7,375 nucleotides of DNA, taken from Chloroflexota bacterium (lineage in GTDB: Bacteria; Chloroflexota; Dehalococcoidia; Lucifugimonadales; Lucifugimonadaceae). Below, in pieces: positions 6,455 through 7,375 of this stretch (position 1 is its first letter; each line of letters opens with the position of its first letter). The stretch lies in the NCBI GenBank assembly GCA_016210435.1, contig JACQUF010000081.1, positions 1 to 7,375 on the forward strand, read 5' to 3'. A program made the translations under genes and the position numbers. The notes under the pieces were generated by a model. The model did not search any database. It saw only the letters and a program-made list of their open reading frames with translations, and had not been told where the DNA came from.

Positions 6455-6471
6455 GTGCGATCGCCCCGCGC

Positions 6472-6495
6472 GGCCAAAAAAACGTTTCTTTGGCC
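6472..6495. repeat. Interrupted inverted repeat beside the tRNA-Lys remnant
   Basis: GGCCAAA (6472-6478) and TTTGGCC (6489-6495) are perfect inverted arms. Inside them one A/C mismatch is followed by AAACGTTT. The structure lies 17 bases outside the tRNA anticodon loop on the element side. It could be an integrase-binding site next to the crossover, or a terminator; it lacks a U-tract after the stem on either strand. Confidence 0.5.
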
Positions 6496-6749
6496 TGATC
6501 CTTTCACAAGCGGGCCCGGAGGTTTCCGGAACAACCCGACCGGCACTAACGGCGTGCCGTCGTTCGGTGGCGCAGTTAAATCGGGCGGGTACGGATCGCC
6601 GGGCCAGGCGAACGCAGGACATGGTTTTGGGTAGGCACGCACTGATGGTCGCAACGGTCCGCGAGCATCGAGTGAACGCTGGGGGCCGCACGAGGCGCAA
6701 CTGCTCGATGTGTACACCAGCGCACCCCCGGGGTTCAATCAACGTCTGG

Positions 6750-6800
6750 CGTTGTACGTTTGAGCGGTGTCTGCTAACGTTGTAATACGGTGTCAGCAAA
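6750..6800 (+). promoter_or_regulatory. Promoter/operator region of the toxin-antitoxin pair with tandem repeats
   Basis: A 13-base direct repeat, CGGTGTCTGCTAA (6765-6777) and CGGTGTCAGCAAA (6788-6800), 11 of 13 identical with a 23-base period (about two helical turns), ends 12 bases before the antitoxin ATG. A second repeat, CGTTGTA, is at 6750-6756 and 6778-6784. Possible promoter hexamers are TTGAGC (6760) with TGTAAT (6781), although the 15-base spacing is short. Tandem sites here suit autorepression by the antitoxin, usual for type II systems. The repeats are seen directly; the role is inferred. Confidence 0.4.
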
Positions 6801-6812
6801 GGATCAGCCTTG

Positions 6813-7241
6813 ATGAGAACTGCAAGCAGCGTCAAGAAACCCCTTGCCTTTCGAGTTCGGCCGGTTACGCTCGACCATCTGAGGCGGCGCGCTGAAGAGG
6901 TCGGCGAGTCTCAGACTGCCTTGGCCGAGCGGTACGTAGAAGAGGGTCTCCGGATGGACGAGCATCCGCTCATCTATTTCAGAGGGGGCGCTATGGGACG
7001 CCGAGCCTCTCTCCTGGGCACGCGGCTCGACGTCGCGGCGGTCGTCGACGTCTTCCACATGAATGAGAAGTCATTGGAGAAGACCGCGGAATACCTGGAG
7101 CTGCCCGTGGAGCAGGTAGAGGCGTGTTTGCGGTATTACGCCGACTACTCTCACGAAATAGACGGCTGGATCTCGCGCAGCCGCGCAGTGGCTGAGCGAG
7201 AGGAAAATCTGTGGCGTAAGCAGAAGAATCTCCTCGGGTGA
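6813..7241 (+). CDS. DUF433-family antitoxin (VapB45-like)
   Basis: 142 residues from ATG 6813. AAGGA at 6799-6803 is the ribosome site; an adjacent in-frame TTG at 6810 is also possible. The N-terminus (about 8-45: KKPLAFRVRPVTLDHLRRRAEEVGESQTALAERYVEEGLRM) looks like a ribbon-helix-helix DNA-binding segment. The C-terminal part (about 48-115) is DUF433-like: HPLIYFRGGAMGRRASLLGTRLDVAAVVDVFHMNEKSLEKTAEYLELPVEQVEACLRYYADYSHEID, a helix-turn-helix-like fold. The gene's stop overlaps the next start as GTGA, and the next product is a DUF5615 PIN-like protein. That order, antitoxin then toxin with a 4-base overlap, is the standard arrangement. It should bind and neutralize the toxin and repress its own promoter. 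The toxin-antitoxin call rests on the pair; the exact target is unknown. Confidence 0.82.
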   Translation: MRTASSVKKPLAFRVRPVTLDHLRRRAEEVGESQTALAERYVEEGLRMDEHPLIYFRGGAMGRRASLLGTRLDVAAVVDVFHMNEKSLEKTAEYLELPVEQVEACLRYYADYSHEIDGWISRSRAVAEREENLWRKQKNLLG

Positions 7242-7375
7242 AACTGCTTCTCGACCGGCGTTACTCGCCGGAAATCGCGCGACGCCTCCGGGAACGTGGA
7301 CACGACGTAGTCGCGGTCAAAGAACGTAAGGACCTGGTTGGACTGCCTGATGATGAACTCCTTCGCCGAATGTCA
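7238..7375 (+). CDS. DUF5615 PIN-like toxin, 3' truncated by the window edge
   Basis: 46 codons from a GTG at 7238 that overlaps the antitoxin stop; the frame is still open at 7375. The N-terminus MKLLLDRRYSPEIARRLRERGHDVVAV is typical of DUF5615, a PIN-like family. The first acidic residue of the presumed nuclease centre is D6 (LLLD), and the RLRERGHDV helix-strand follows as in the family. Family members are about 110-130 residues, so more than half is missing. It probably acts as an RNase-type toxin held in check by the DUF433 protein. The remaining acidic residues needed for activity cannot be checked here. Confidence 0.8.
   Translation, partial: MKLLLDRRYSPEIARRLRERGHDVVAVKERKDLVGLPDDELLRRMS

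Larger units (their letters stand above)
6455..6812. other. Non-coding stretch at the edge of the putative mobile element
   Basis: About 350 bases with no convincing gene on either strand. The frames open here have low-complexity, Arg-rich translations, and one is simply the antisense reading of the tRNA fragment. Contents seen: an interrupted inverted repeat at 6472-6495, a short perfect palindrome GTGTACAC at 6710-6717, and repeated sequence with promoter-like hexamers just before the antitoxin gene. No tRNA, rRNA or recognizable ncRNA. Confidence 0.6.

Noticed and set aside
6330..6835. Open frames on both strands between the LysR gene and the antitoxin
   Set aside because: The plus-strand one contains ARTLNLLIK, the well-known antisense translation of a tRNA-Lys; both have Arg-rich, motif-free translations and overlap the tRNA fragment and the TA promoter region.
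1..7375. CRISPR array, insertion sequence ends, rRNA or a complete tRNA
   Set aside because: No regularly spaced repeats, transposase frame, terminal inverted repeats or full cloverleaf were found; only the 3' tRNA-Lys half is supported.

Overview
The window looks like high-GC bacterial DNA with tightly packed genes and frequent GTG/TTG starts. The transporter binding protein is a lipoprotein, and the tRNA remnant has a template-encoded CCA end. A monoderm lineage such as Actinomycetota or Chloroflexota would fit, but the sequence does not settle the taxonomy.

Left, plus strand (1-1859): the tail of a GrdB/PrdB-family reductase subunit overlaps a complete GrdE-family partner (component B of glycine/sarcosine/betaine reductase). 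Immediately downstream is the wreck of a dipeptide-type ABC permease pair: the first residues of a DppB-like permease are joined, out of frame, to the last ~95 residues of a DppC-like permease. The GrdE-like protein lacks the cysteine segment where classical GrdE/PrdA proproteins are cleaved, so it is probably not an ordinary Stickland enzyme.

Middle, minus strand (6303 down to 1885): a LysR-type regulator, then a PhnD-type lipoprotein binding protein, a PhnC-type ATPase and two PhnE-type permeases. The last four genes are joined by 1-4 base overlaps and form one importer. The binding protein carries motifs (LAWFGGLTGVQAR and FTFGSESSTSG) that I recall from the subgroup annotated as putative selenate transporters rather than from true phosphonate binders. 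The regulator resembles the LysR subgroup linked to selenium metabolism. With the Grd-type genes next door, this suggests an oxyanion/selenium or sulfur-nitrogen compound locus. The link is inferred, not proven.

Right (6369-7375): on the minus strand there is a 45-base perfect 3' half of a tRNA-Lys(CTT), from the anticodon loop to CCA, followed by its terminator hairpin. The 5' half is missing. This is the usual scar of a mobile element integrated at a tRNA anticodon loop. The geometry puts the element to the right of 6454. The right side holds ~350 bases of non-coding DNA with an interrupted palindrome and a repeat-bearing promoter region, then a DUF433 (VapB45-like) antitoxin overlapping the start of a DUF5615 (PIN-like) toxin that runs off the window. 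No integrase is visible in the window.
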